Of a DNA stretch of 64,000 nucleotides, positions 14,368-29,036 are shown in pieces. The notes beneath the pieces are model-generated. The model did no database searches and was not told the origin of the DNA. It worked only from the letters and a program-made list of their open reading frames with translations. The DNA lies in assembly GCF_949628215.1 (NCBI RefSeq), contig NC_134276.1, positions 12,799,690 through 12,863,689 of the forward strand, in the 5' to 3' direction. Every line of letters begins with the position of its first letter. Position 1 is the stretch's first letter. Position numbers and translations under genes: made by a program. The stretch comes from Phalacrocorax aristotelis (lineage: Eukaryota > Chordata > Aves > Suliformes > Phalacrocoracidae).

Positions 14368-14975
14368 CAGAATCATAGAACTGTAGAATGCTTTGGGTTG
14401 GAAGGGACCTTCAAAGGTCATCTAGTCCTGCAGTGAGCAAGGACATCTTCAACTAGATCAGGTTGCTCAGAGCCCCGTCCAACCTGACCTTTGAATGGTT
14501 CCAGGGATGGGGTATCAACCACCCCTCTGGGCAACCTGTGCCAGTGTTTTACCACCCTCACTGCAAAAAGTTTCTTCCTTAGATCTAGTCTGAATCTACC
14601 ACCTTTTATTTTAAAACCATTAACCCTTGTCCTGTTGCAACAGACTCTGCTAAAAAAGTCTGTCTCCGTCTTTCTTACAAGTCCCCTTTAAGTACTGAAA
14701 GGCCTCAATAAGGTCTCCCTGGAGCCTTCTTTTCTCCAGGCTGAACAACCGCAGCTCTCTCAGCCTGTCCTCACAGGAGAGGTGCTCCAGCCCTCAGGTC
14801 ATTTTTGTGGCCTCCTCTGGCCCTGCTCCAACAGCTCCATGTCCTTCCTGTGCTGAGGGCTCCAGAGCTGGACGCAGCACTGCAGTGGGGTCTCACCAGA
14901 GCAGAGTAGAGGTGCAGAATCACCTCCCTCGACCTGCTGGCCATGCTTCTTGTCATGCAGCCCAGTCTTCTTTCT
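14368..14975 (-). mobile_element. CR1 LINE 3' fragment, minus strand
   Basis: Starts with the inverted CR1 tail (AATCATAGAACTGTAGAATG, GGTTGGAAGGGACCTTC) and reads back through the 3' UTR to ...CTGGCCATGCTTCTTGTCATG. More diverged than the copies at 41.6 and 49.0 kb, so probably older or another subfamily. Confidence 0.92.
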
Positions 14976-17900
14976 GCCAGCATTCATCCTGCCACTCAGA
15001 TTTCTATCTCATTTATTGAGTGAACTGCTGAGAAACCTAGGTTCACATCTTCGATTCAAGACTTGTAGACCACCTGCAAGAAACATGATATCCCAGAGAG
15101 CCTGGATTATGCCAGATCCTTGCAGTACAGCCAAGTGCCTCCAAGTCTTGAACACCTCACTTAGAGGGTTTTCATGCTTTCCACTCTTCAGTGAGAAACA
15201 TCTTCTAGCATTCACTGGGTCTTCTATTGCCCTTTACATTAGCAGGTGCCTTGAACAGGCCTTTCAGAAAGAGGTAAGAGCCATATTGATCACTAGGAAG
15301 AGAAAAGATGTTCTCTGAAGGGTTTGCTCTAAATGAGGGCCAATCTTCACCATAAGTAGCAACAACTGCGATGGAGCCTTACATATGCCCAGAGTCAAAC
15401 CAGGTTAATTAGGGGTGCAAATTGTTGAGCTTGCCTTGGCCCCAACTCATTATCAGACTTTGTTTTTCAGACCTCTCAGATTTCTTCTGATCCAACCTGG
15501 GAGACTGAACTACATCATGTCTTGGGAAGGATTTGTGTTGGGTCAATGTTTTGGAGAGATACCATAGCACTAGGGTCATCTGTGCCTCCTAATGAAAAGT
15601 ATGCACTTTTCCAATCTCAGTGAATCACCGCACCAATCTCTGATACAGGCCTCCCCAGCAGTCCTAAATCTGAACAGCATGGAGGAGGCTGAATGTAACC
15701 TCAGAGGACCTCACAGAATTACTGCTTTTGTCTTAATTTAAAAAAAATCTCATTTTCCTAGATTTAATGCTAAATCCTGTTCCTTTGCTCAATTTTAGCA
15801 TTTAACGCTACTTTGCACATCCTTTTCACAATCTCTGAGACCGTAAGCTGCTTAGTTACCACTGTTGCAAGAACTCTTGCACCTAATTTCCTCATATTTC
15901 CTACAAAAATGTAATTGTAAAGAACTTTAGGGGAAAGCGATGCTTTCTAGGTAACAGAATATAGAAATTATGGGGTTTATGGTTTGCCCACAGATTCTCT
16001 TTAGGGTCTGCAAGCACTCATAATACCAAACGATTCATAGCATTGCCTTTCATAAGTTGGTTACCGAGTACTGCCACCACTCCTATCACACCTCTATGTA
16101 TTCCTCTAGGTAACTGCCACCATGGAAAATTCTCACTGCAAAAGTACCTGCTGGGATTTGGAGACTGTGTCATGATGTCATAGTTTCTTCTTTTTTCCTC
16201 CTGCTTTTAAGAATTGCGTTTGCTTGCCTTAGTTTGTATGCCCAGGGGATTCCGGCTTCAGTCTCTTATTCTGGGGGAAATTAATATTCTCAGTGACACG
16301 GCACTACTTTCCTTCTATTGATTTCTTGCCCATGCACCGGGAAGAACATAATCTTAGGATGAGCATTTTGCATATGCCATTCATTTAGAGCATTGGTTGT
16401 TGGAGCAAAGATCAATGATGGACAAAAACAACCATGTTCCTCTGCAGGGCACTGAAACATGTAGTCTGAGCTACAGGAATGGTCCTGGGAATAGCTGTGG
16501 CACAAGGTTCTTCACAGGTCCACAATTAATTCTTGCTTTTCCCCTGTCCCACGGCAGTAGCAAGTAGCAGCCAGTCTGGACTGAAAGCAATTACAAACCC
16601 ATTCATTATCATAGCTTTGTTCTGTGGACTGATTCACAGGAGCAAGGGAGGAAGCATTGCCAAGGCTGCTCATGCGGAAACAAATTTAGCAGGAGCAGGG
16701 CCCAAGTTGGGATCCAGCTTCTCATTCACAGCACAACAATCCCATCAGCTCAGCCCCATAGGTAACTCATGCAAAGGAAAAAAGGGAAATCTTATCTCAC
16801 TTTCTTCTCCTCTGTAAGTGAGCAGATAAATGTCATTTCTCTCTCTGCAGTCTCACAGGGTCTCTTCTGATCAAACTACTGACATTCTAAAAATCTTTGC
16901 TGGAACAAAATCTGCACCTCAATTCAGTTTGCACTGCAAACTTCTAAATAACATTAGTTGGATTCTCCTCAGTTACACTGGTTTGGCACTGGCTGTACTG
17001 GAATGACATCCATCAAAGAGGAAAAGTCATCTCGCTTGCTATATTATTGCTCCATACTTGATTCTTTTTCTCTCCAGTTTATCCCTTTGCAGTAATGAAG
17101 CGATCTTTCACATGATTACTAGCTAGCATAACTAAGCTGCATAGCCATTCATCACTTAAATGTCCTTGCTATGAAATTCCATGCACTAAAAAGAAGGCGT
17201 AGCAAAAGCTATTTGGAAAAGAAAATATTCCATGTCGGTGTATTAATTAATGACTGTCTCATAATCAAATTCTTGGCATATTATTGTTGTATTTTTTCCC
17301 AGCAAGACACAGAAATTGGTTGGCAAAGCATTCATCAAAGCACATAAGCATATGTCTTAAATAGATGATCTAAATTAGTCATATGTTCACGTACTTTGTT
17401 AAATGGGACCTGTATGTTACACAGTGGCTGCCTCCAGAGATCTGGTCCACTAAAAAGTGCAGACAGACAGACAAGGAAGTGTAGGGTTGACAAAAGGCAA
17501 AGCAAACTTGAAATTATATGACAACTCCTTCTGCTCCAGATAATACACAGTCTTTGTGACATAATGAAGTGTGAATTTAAATAAAAACTAAAATTATTTT
17601 ACCAGACGTGACTTATTCACAGCCTTGTCATCATCAGCCCATAAACATGGAAGGACATCCATGAAAAATAGGCAGAGGCCATGTGGATAGAGTGTAGGGA
17701 AGGCCAAAAATGATTTTTGGGAGATGTGGACAAATGACACATCAATAAAGCTGATGCCATGGGCAAAACATAGACGATGGTTGCAGTAAGAAGATGAGAG
17801 GCATGGATGAAGTGGAAGAACATGGATGAACTGGAAGAAGGACAAGCTTTAAGTGACACAGAATGAAATAGTAAAGAGCTAAGAAAAGAACAATTAATCA

Positions 17901-20900
17901 CATGCAACACTTCTGATTTGACCTGCTGTAAGCATGGCTTGACATAAATATGCTGTCATACTAGCAGTGAATGAAAGAAAACTGTCTCCAGACCATTCCT
18001 CAGGTCATCTCCTCAACCTAATCCTCTCTACATTGTGAACATCTATGTATAGGCATTTTGCTCCATTCCCATATGTACATATATTTTTAAATTCTGTTCT
18101 ATCCATTGTTCAAAACTGATTCTTTAGCCTACCAGCCTAGCCTGAAATGCTATTATTACAACAGTTTTTGAAGTGTTTTCCAAATAGAAGATAGGCACAG
18201 ACATCAAACCACTTTAAGGACTGCAGTTTCATGAAACCTGAAGTATCAAGCTAACAGGGAGATAAGGAACTGATTGGAAGAGTTGTCTGCACCTTCTGAT
18301 AGAGTGTTTCACAAAGAAAGTAATTAGCTGTAAATTAGCTTTTAATGTCAATGTACTTTTCCAAGGAAATGAACATTGTCTTCCACACAAAGTTCAGGGT
18401 GTGCAGGTTTGTAGTGGAAGTCAACGATTTATTAACATGCAAACAAAGTGCTCAGTAAATACCAGCATCTAATCATGCTATTTTACAGTAACAAAGTTCC
18501 TGCTATTATGGCTCCCCTGACAGAGATGTGTTATGAGAAAGAAATAAATTTGAGACAAATTATCACCTCTAAAAACATAATAGCAACAGTGAGGACTGCT
18601 TCTGTTCAAACGTGTTTTCTGTTTTGGGATGCATGAGTTATTAATCATCACTGTACAGGGAAGTGAGTTCTTCCACTCCAAGAAATGGAGACTAAAGTTA
18701 AAAGAAGATGGGCCCAGATTTTCATCCTACACATGAAGTTTACAAGAGGGTGTCTCCTCTGCCTTCAGCATAATCTTTCTGGACTTAAACAGGTATAAAT
18801 GAGATCAGCATATGATAACCTTTCAGATGCCTACAAGGAAAATACTCAAATAGCAAAACAATTTCCAGACAGTTCCAGTAAGTGCTTTATGCTAGTAATT
18901 TAGTGGCTAATTGCAAAATCCATTATCTTGGAGATGAAAAGATTTTGGAAGATTTAAGATCAGATTTCAAGTTCAAGAAAAGCAGGAAACAAAAAAGAAC
19001 AATAAACTAAATACTGGAAAACGCATGACTCAAAGGCCTGCAATAGAAACTGCTGTAAGCTTTCATACACATTAATATGATTAAAAACAATTACAAGTTA
19101 TGTGGGAAAAGTTGAGCTCTGTATTGAATGCAGATTAGAAACGTTCAGAGAACCATTGAAAATGAAAAGGAAAGGACAAAGAAGCATGAACCTTGCTTTG
19201 CCAAAAGTGAACGGCAAATGACTGAGAAGCCAAAGCGGTAACACTTACCAGGCAAGACAGTAACATCTGGACAAGGCTTAGGAGGCCACCATCTTCAGAG
19301 GCCAACCACTGTAACTGCCAGCTGTACAAAGCATCCAAGGCACTGAAATGTCTAAGGCAACTTATTCAGCAGCATACAGCTAATGGAGCAGGGGGAACAA
19401 CAACCTGGGAGAACCTGGAGAGTGAACTATGTTAGATGTGAAAGAGCTTATAAATATTGTTACAGGGACCTTGCTGTGTGAGAGTCTGATGGTTACACAG
19501 CGAAACAAAACACTAGCTCTCACCGGGTAAAATTCAACTCTAGAAAAAACTAGTTTTGAAGACTCAAGTGGGACATAAATAATGCAAAAGCCATATGATG
19601 GCTCCTCTTGATGGACTGAATTTAGCCTACCATACTTACCCTAATAGAAGGAGAAAGAGAACATTTGGGGCAAGAAAAACAGGGCTGAGATAATCAAGGG
19701 TTGTTACGATTTTTCAAATAAGCTTCTGGGCCAGATGTTTCATGCACATTTTGGTAGGTTTCAAATTATTTTCCTTGTCTTTTATCTCAGTCTCTGGAAT
19801 GAAAATAATCTTCAGTTTTCTGGACTGTACATAAGAGCTTCAAGTGCCCAGGAGTCATAGAAACACACAAATCCTTGGCTTACCTGGGAAAAAAGAGAGT
19901 CCTGAGAGTAGTCACTGAAATGCTGGAAACTATGAGCCCTTAGTGGTGTTGGAGTAGATATAGAAAATGCAAACTGATAGCACCGGCTCAAAACATTGAT
20001 ACCCAAGAAAAATGAACTCTGCACACTTGTATGTGCAAGGAAATGTCAAGTAACTGCTTTGCAAAGAATGGTAAAAATGGTGAAAAGGAGAAAAGCAAAT
20101 GATAACGTCTTTAAAGGAAAGAGAAGTTGTGAGATGAACCTGTTGGTGCCTCCATTTTCTTCTGACCTTGTTGAGAGGCTTCTAGCAACATACCATTGTA
20201 AGCCACAAAAGCATGGCTTAGCCCTTGCAATATATAGCTATGTTAACTTAAATCATGTCAGCGCTTTGGAATCAGGAAATCAAGGATGATAGCAGATCAG
20301 TCATGCAATAATAATAAGCAAATAAAGGTTACATACCAGCTAATTCAAGAAGATCACAAAGGACTGACTGGTGCAAAGAAAGTATATCTGATTTGAAATG
20401 AAGCTAGAATACTCTTCTCCACTGGGACATGAACGAGATTCTTGAACTACTCTTACTTACATCACCACCAGAGGGTGACAAATTTCAAGTAATACCAACA
20501 TTTACACATGCACGGATAATAACAGGAAGGATCTTCTGCACCTGCAAATCTTACCTCTGTGTAACAGGCTCCATGGTATGATGTTAGTCATCTCTGTAGG
20601 AAACTCTCATGGCTCAGAAATCTAATTAGACAGGCAGACAAAGGTGGGCTGACTATGCATTTAAGAAAATCAAACAAGGAAAGAGAACCATGGACCCAAT
20701 CTCTCAACCATCCAGGTCAACTGGAGCCAGGGTGGGAGGCAGTGGGAAGGGCAGGAGTGAGGCTGTAGGACAGAGGTGCACCGAGAAATACGTGTGCAGA
20801 AAGAGAGAATTGGGGAGCTTCAATACCCCTCACTCCTGTGAAATTGATGACACATGCTGGAAAGCACAAGATTCCTTCTGCTTCATGTCATCTTTCTCCC

Positions 20901-23900
20901 CAGTCCCTTTGTAACCATCCAATGCCTTCCCCAGCCATGATCCCACCTCCATAGGACCCTTCAACCTACACCTACTACCCTGCTCTCAGACTCTTCTTGG
21001 AAACACCTCCTCCCACATCCTCCTGGGTGAGGAGGGGATGGACATCCTCCTCTTAGTCTCCACAATGAACAGGACAAAACCAGAAGGAAAGGAGAACATG
21101 GAAAAATGTGCAAGCATCTCTAAACAGGCAAGGAAGACAAAGGGAGCATGGGAGAAAGTAATCTGAATTCCATCTGTAGAAGGGAAACTAAAAGGAGAGG
21201 TGAAGTCCAGAGAAGGTTGGCAGAGGAACCAGAAAAGCAATCCAGCTCTTTTAAAACTATTGCAGTATCAACCTCAAATCTTCCTTCCATTACTTTAGAT
21301 TTGATACAGCAAAAAATAAGTATGTGTCTATTATCTAGCATTCAGCAGGTAGTTCAGCTAGGTTTTAAGGTAACAAAAATGTCTGAAAGCCCCTCTACTT
21401 TCCTACCTTTATCAGCAGCAATTAAGGCTAATCACTACACTCATCTGATTTAAGCTGAGCTTTGAAAATCCTTTTGCAGTACTGCAGGTGTTAAATGTCA
21501 AAGTTGTAGATTTTCCCCCACTGAAATGAAAAGAGAGTAATGTCAGCTATTTACCAAGATCTATTTCTTTTCCTTCCTGTGCTTCTCAGTCCATGAATCT
21601 CAAGCCTGAGGACCTGTATTTTACTAATAGCTGTATTTACTGATTTTTTTCCAATATCTTCTCTTCCCTCTACCTCATCCATGTGCTTTTCTAGTCTACT
21701 ATGACTTACTTTAGTAAGACTTACTTAGTAGTCTTACTTTCTAATATGCAAAGGTAAAAACAAAATGAGCATCCACACACAAACTGTGGTGCAGTTCATG
21801 AATACAAACCTAGAGAAGGATAACCAGAAACACCCTCTGGTGTTGTCTTGCACGGCATTCATTCCTCCCTTAATGCCTCTTATTCCCTTAGGATTGTTTT
21901 GTCCATTGATAATTTCTAAAAATAGCTCATTATTTTAGCCAGCTGATTATATGTTGCTTTATAAATGCATTTATTCTTTGTCATCTTAAGAATTATTTCT
22001 ACAGCCTCAGTGTAGAGACAAGATACTTTGCTCTTTTTCTTTCTGAAAGGCTTGTATTTTAAGGCACAACATAATTACAGTGTTTTACATAAATATCAAT
22101 ATAAAATCTGGCTCTTAACTTCAACATTCTCTATTTAGCCATTCAAGTACTTCTGTGTTCCTCATTACTTTTGTGTTTGACTGTCTCACATTACTTAATG
22201 TATTTTCATAGGGCAGGGCTATTTGCCTGGATAGAGAGCTGAAGCAAGGATGGAGAGTTTGGAGTACGGCTTCATCAAAAGCATAAACAGATCCAGATTT
22301 GCACTACTCATGGAGAGGCTGAGCTTGTCTCCCCACATGCCCAGCCGTGCATGCTGTCAGGTTCCCTTGTGCAGGCACGAGCTCTGACACAGTGGTGCAG
22401 TCAGCCGGGCTCACCAGCCATGGAATTACACAGCTACATTGTCTCTGGGCATCAGGACCACATACTTCTGCCTGATAAAACCTTTTGTTTCATAAAACAG
22501 CTTCTAAAATACTCTCTTATGAAGCAGTTGTAATTTGATAGGGAGTAATTTTTTCCATAGAATTTAATTCAACCTGCAGGATGCAGCACGCAGTAATGTT
22601 CCTCCTGTAGAAGTCCGCAGGGTGCTCCTGAGCAAGCCTGCCAACCCTTTTTGGATATTGGCAAGAAGCTGAACCTTTCTTACAAAGCCAGGATGTGGAT
22701 CAAACAGAGCAGCAAGCAGCAATAGACTTCCTCTTTGTCATGAATAAGTACTATAAATCCTTAATCAAGCTACTAAACCTTTTTGCACTATTTGACATAA
22801 CCAGTTGTGGACTTTGCCATTTCTTTTCCTTTTGCCAGAAGTGGGAAAGAAGGGTAAGATTACACAGCAGGGATTTCACGGAGTTCTCTCAGGACACCCC
22901 AGGACTGCAGTTCTGCCTGTGTAGCTGGCACGTCTGTCCTCTGGAAGCTCAGCCCTACAGGAACAGGGCTGGAAGAGTTTATGCAGCAGCATAGACCAAA
23001 ATATCAATAGTATTCTGACTACACACACTTCCAAAGGCTTTTCTTAGACCACTATAAAATGGCATAGATTGGAAGAATATGGAAGGGATAAAGAAGTAAT
23101 TTAGGGGGAAAGGAAAGTCTTTTAAAAGGCTGCATGCTATCAAACTGTGAGGGAGAAAAGATCCTTAAATCTGCAGCCTGATATTCACTACTCTGAGATT
23201 TCCAAATGGCTGCCATCATGGAAAGGGTACCATGGCTATCAGTATCTGGTTTCTCTGCTGGGATCCTGTCACGGCTAGAAGTGAGTCAAGTTTCCAAGAT
23301 ATGTTCTGCCTCCCCAAATACAACTAATTTTCGTTAGAAGGCTAACATCATCCCCATTTCATCCCTGTTTCAGGATGAAGCTGCTTCCTAAAGTGAATCA
23401 ACCTGGCATTTAACTCCATCCCATTTAACTCCATCCATGTCCTGAAGGCTGATATTTGGAGAAGTAGACCAGGGGAGCATGTTTCCTCAGCCTCAAGGCT
23501 CAGGAGATCACTGCCCCAACCCACCTCTCTTTAACAGTGCTTGCCAGAGAGAGCTATGTTCTAGCTGAAGGATCAAATGTCAGGGTAGGCAGAGGCAGAC
23601 TTCTTTTACCAGTAGACTTGTTGATAAACTTGAAACAACACCACCAGCAGAAATCTGGGTAGTCATGAGCCTTATGCCTTCAGAGGTTGGCAAACCCTCC
23701 CCCCAAACATCCTCTTTGGAAAAAACAGGCTCATAGACAAGATAACAATCAGTTTGGATTCCAGCTGGTGACTGAAGGGGGTGGGTAAGCACACCTTTGA
23801 GTATTCCATGGATTTGAGAAGCATTAACCTAGCAATAGCATGAAGGATCATATAAGACCTATATTAAAAATATAGGGGAAGTAAAAGAGTTATTAAATTG

Positions 23901-26900
23901 TGTTGTTTTAGAGTACTCCTGTGATGTTATTTTGGCTCTACCAATAATAAATTCATTACTTTTTTTCATACTAGCATGTTTTCATTTACTTGGCAAAACT
24001 GACAACAACAAAACTTCTATCAAAATGTCATTATATCACATGAGAAAGTAAGTACTTAAATAATGGTTTGGTTAAATTATCTCCTCTGGCCTCCCTGGAG
24101 GTAAATCTGGATTACTGGGCTCTAATGTTGTCAAAAGAGGCTTTGCAGAATACCATATGGCTAAAAACATAATGAGCTTTACGAGAGGGGAGCATAATTC
24201 TAAAGTTCAGCAGAAGGTGTATGTTTGTATGCAGTGACTAAGCATATGCAAGTAGGAGGCAATTACAGATGGCTGCAAATATGCTACTACTGCAAAACAC
24301 TTATGATGTTTTGTATCCCAGAGCAGAAAGCAGAAGTGCTCTGAAGTACACAAGCTCAGCTACTAGCTGATACAGTGATGCTGAATTTGTGTTATTTAGG
24401 ACCACAGCATCACACTCAGCAGCTGCAGATCAGAAACAAGAGGTTGCTCACTTTTTTTTTTTTATAATTGAAAAAAGTTAATATGATCATGGAGAATTTC
24501 CAGAGATAAGAGGAATGTACCATGTGGAAAACAGTTCTCTAAGTCACATCCCGTAACAGCTCTATTAAAAACAAAGGTATGACTTAACTGTGAGACAGCA
24601 TGCTTGGAGCGTATAGGAAATGAAATCTCTTAATGACATTTGCCAGAGTGGCTCGCCAGTCCTCTCTACTCCATTTGGGGTTGCCTTATCTATTTTTGCT
24701 ATACTAGAGTTCTCAGATTGGTTTGGGCACAATAAATACTCCTGCTGATCATAAAATATTAATTTGAGGTGCATCAATTCTCTTAGATGTATACGTGTGT
24801 TTTTCACTTTCACCTAGGCAGTTGACTGTGCATTGAGAGATCAGCCCTCACAGCACTTAGGAATTTGCATCTGAACTGGGGAGCTGTGCTCGTGGAGGCT
24901 TATCAAGGAGATTGTTTTGGAAGTGTTGAGTGGGAACTGCCATTAATGAGAGGTTTGTTGGAGAGGGCCAAGGAAATAAACAGGTCCCAGTCCCTCCCCA
25001 CCTGTGGGGAAGAACAGAGACCTGGATGACTGGTTTGCATTTGGAAAATATGAAAAACCCAACTTCAAAACCAAACCACTCTCTACTCCCTCTTCCACCC
25101 ATTTAGGTTTCAAACCAAAGAATAATCCTGCTGGTATCTACAAACTGACCAGAGGTGAGCTGAATGGAGAAATCCACCCCGATTTTAGGAGGAAATGAGT
25201 CTGTAAAGGAAAGAATGCATGACTAGGACCCATGCTACTGATCCCAACAGCTTTGCATAGGGTGAGAGAAAAGACAGGTAACTAGACATTTCTTCTTAAA
25301 TATCTATTAAATATATATATATAAATTAGAGTTACTCAATTACTTTTTTCTTTTTTTTTTCTTTTCTTCCCCCGTCACCTCCCCCAGGTCTGCTCAACAG
25401 CCTTATTGGAGGGTCAGCAGAGCACAGAATTCTGCCTTTAAGCCTGGAAATTGCATCAGTGAGTGAAACTGCATCTTGAAAGACTGGAAAAATGAAAAGA
25501 AACTAGGTTTTTGTAGAGGAATACAGGAGGTAACAGACATTAGCATACTCTGGCAAGAATTTACATGGGCAGCAAAACTCTAAGAAGTAAGTCGAAGTGA
25601 GGCCTCTTTTGGAAAAGTTACTTTAAGAGCATTCACATTTCCTCTGTTAGGAAATTAAGACCCATATACAATGATGCAAAATAGGCTCCTTCAGAGGATA
25701 AATGTGAGAATCCTCTTTCGTTTGTCTGTTTACTCTAAATTGCTCACTAGAAGAATCTGGTAATTTGATAGGAAGCCTAGCCTGACTGTCCTCCTAATCT
25801 GGGCAGTATTAATGGCCTTAGGAACGTGCTAGAGATATGGCAGCTATTTTGGTAGAACTGGTCACTGAAAACATCTCAATTTGATCTTAAACTAGCTAAT
25901 GAAGATATAACCTGAACAAAGTCTCCTCTCCCCCTCAGGAGTCTAGCATCTGCATTGCCTCTTTCTTCTCCAAGGAGACTCATATATTTGGTCCCTCAAA
26001 GGTTCCATCTTCTGACTGTCCATCAGTAAATGATTGTTAGATTGACAGCATACCTGTTAACACCCTTTCAAGGGAACAAGGGAGGGGGAGAGAAAAATCC
26101 TCACCAGGATGAGTGCTCAGCATGCCCCTTGCATAAGAAAACAGAGCTCTTTCTGAAGCAGTACTTTCAAATTTTCTGGATTGTGCAGTGCTGTCAGTCT
26201 TGAAGATATTGTATGCTCCACTACTGTACGCTCACTGACAAACGCATAACATGGCAAAGACACCATACTTTTGCAGAGTAGCTCCAAACTACTTCATTAT
26301 GACCGCGGGGCTCTAGACCTTCCCTCACGGGGCACTGCTGTAGAGCATCTTCTCACCACCAAGTAAGCATGGGGACACCGACCCATTCAGCCCTCCTTCA
26401 TTACAGCCAGCCCCCGATTCACCCTCCCTCTCTCATGCTCACCATGCAGTAACATGCGGTGCCTTGATGTGCACAACCTCCACCAACCTCTTGGAGAACC
26501 ACCATGGGTTAACACACACAGGCTGGACCTCAGCCAGCCCAGCGAGTGGGATGAGGAACCGCAGTCACTCCACAGCGGGCCAGAACAGCAATTTCACTAT
26601 GCTCCAGCACCCAAAACTGGGCTTTTTTATTGCTGGTAAAAAATAGCACTAGTACAATAATCAGGAAGATGGAAGTGTATTTTACATCAAGGAGCTGATG
26701 GTCCTTTTTTTTTTTTTCATAGGCAGTGACTCACTTATTGACTCCTGGATGAATAAATCTTACTGCAAAGAGGAAAAGTCAATGGTGCTAATTAGCAACA
26801 AAGTAGTTTAATTGAACAAAAGTGCTAGGAGAATCTCTGAATATTCTGATCCTTGAGGGCAGAGCTACAGCCTTTAAATTCTAAGCCAATAAATATATTA

Positions 26901-28550
26901 ACTAAGAAAGAACCATTACAGAAATCATGATAAAATTGATTAATTTATGTAACTTTTTGCCAGAAGATGCAACTGAGATCACAGTGTTAGTAAGATTTAA
27001 GATACAGAAATTAGGCTGCAGAAAATCTTCCAATGGGGTTAAAAAGAAAACTAATCTGTCAAGATGTTGTTTTGTATCACCTACCAAAAAATTCTTTCAC
27101 ATTCTACTGAAGTAGCAGAGATATTTTTAGAGTAGATAAATTACTGGTTTTATCAGCTCCAATATCATTCTGGTAAATAATATATCAATATCTGTGTTCC
27201 TAACTATAGTCCAAGAATGAAAAACATGTTGTTTTGCCATTTTGTAAAACATACTCATTTTTTGGTTTTATGAGATAAAATGTGTTTATCAGCCTGATAG
27301 CAATCTTGACAGTAGAACCAAGTTTATGAGTATGCTCTGAATCACCATAAAATTCCTATTTACTGCTTTTCAAAATGATCTATATTAATTCTTTTTTTCC
27401 ACTATCACCTAGTTTACTCAACTCAAAATATTAAGTATGACAGCATTATAAATGGATTAAGATGCTATCTGAGTTTTGCTATGATTTCTGTTTGCCTGTA
27501 TTTTCACTCAGGAATAATGTTCTGTGAGTTGTTCCAGAGATACTTTGCATCTGTTCATGTCACAGCAACAAAATATAGGGAAAATTATATTCCTCATTCA
27601 GCTGCAGGACTCTGTTCTCCCGACACAAGGAAGAAGTGAGGAACTACTCCGTACTTTGAGTTTGCTTTTTTAACTGAATGCGTAGAAGAAAAATACATCA
27701 TAAATACTGTGTATAAATACATAATAAACACCAACAGTTCCAAAACACTGTGTTTCTGACTCATATGACTTATGATTTTTATGCACATGCAAAATAAGTT
27801 TAAGTTAATATGCAAGGCCTGATCCAAAACCTCTTTTAAGAGGACAGAAATTGTTTTAAAAGTACAGGCCTGAGGCTTTACTGAAAACAGAGGATCCATA
27901 CTGAATGTGATATACAACTCCACTTCAACCATACACATTTAGTAAAAGGTAAGACATATGGCTAGGGATAAAGGGAAAACACCACAAAACTATACATGTT
28001 CTTGATGTCCCACACACTTCACACCAAACTCATTTAGAATGCTGCTACTAAACATAAAAAATTAATGCAAAGGGGCTTTAATGATTTGGACAGCAAGATA
28101 AGCCTCTTGGGAACTTTACTATTTTCAAACAGACTTTTTCTGATTGTGCATAGTATAAGAATTATATCATGCTGGCAACAGAATAACAGGAAAGAAATAG
28201 ATGGGAAGTTACTGCTCCCTGCTCTGTTTACTTGAAATTTGCTACCACAAATAGCTTATAGAAATGCTTCTTCAAGCAAAAGTATTCATTTTACAAGCTC
28301 AGCAAACTATCTTGATGGGTATGTAACAATCATCCACTTAATTTAAAATGTCTCACTAATGCAGCACTCGGCCTAACAGGTGAACCGCTGTTAGAAAAAC
28401 TGTTGGGTTTTTTCCTGTTCTATTCAAATGAACAGAACACAGCGAGGGAAAAACTGAAAATACCAAAACATTGCTTACATATTTTGTCATAACAAAATAC
28501 TGTACTTTAATAGATGAAGGAAAAGATGTTTGCCCTCTTCAGGTTTCAGA
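14976..28550. other. Intergenic desert
   Basis: Mostly single-copy AT-rich DNA. The only coding-like hint is two adjacent open frames at 24,826-25,198, treated as a finding. A small 8-bp inverted repeat (AGTAAGAC / GTCTTACT) sits at 21,713-21,738. Confidence 0.65.
17802..17839 (+). repeat. 19-bp tandem duplication
   Basis: CATGGATGAAGTGGAAGAA followed directly by CATGGATGAACTGGAAGAA, one mismatch. Confidence 0.95.
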
Positions 28551-29036
28551 GCCACAGGACAGCTGAGGTAGGAGGGGATGTCTGGAGGTCGTCTGGTCCA
28601 ACCCCCTGCTCGAGCAGGGCTGTCCAGAGCCAACTGGCCAGGATCACATCCAGGCGGCTTTTGAGTAACTCCAAGGATGGAGACTCCACCACCTCCCTGG
28701 GCAACCTGTGCCAGCGCTCAGTGACCCTCCCTGTAAAAAAAGTGTTTCCTGATGCTCAGAGGGACCCTCCTGTGTCCCAGTGTGTTCCCATAGCCTCTGG
28801 TCCTGGCACTGGGCACCACTGGGAAGAGCCTGGCTCCGTCCTCTTGGCACCCCCCCTGCAGGTATTGATGTACATGGGTGACATCCCCTTGGGCCTTCTC
28901 TTCTGGATGAGCTGTTCCTGCTCTCTCAGCCTTTCCTCACAGAAGGGATGCTCCGGTCCCTTTCATCACCCTTACGGCATTCCACTGGACTCTTCATCAT
29001 GTCCCTGTATCTCTCGTGCTGAGGAGCTGAGCAGTC
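28551..29036 (-). mobile_element. CR1 LINE 3' fragment, minus strand
   Basis: Recognised by GGTCGTCTGGTCCAACCCCC, GGCAACCTGTGCCAG and the CTCTCAGCCTTTCCTCACAG block in the usual inverted CR1 order. The tail itself is degraded. A 175-codon plus-strand frame across it is antisense CR1, not a gene. Confidence 0.9.

Noticed and set aside
22695-22994. 99-codon plus-strand frame
   Set aside because: No family resemblance, no promoter or splice evidence; length is plausible by chance in 64 kb.
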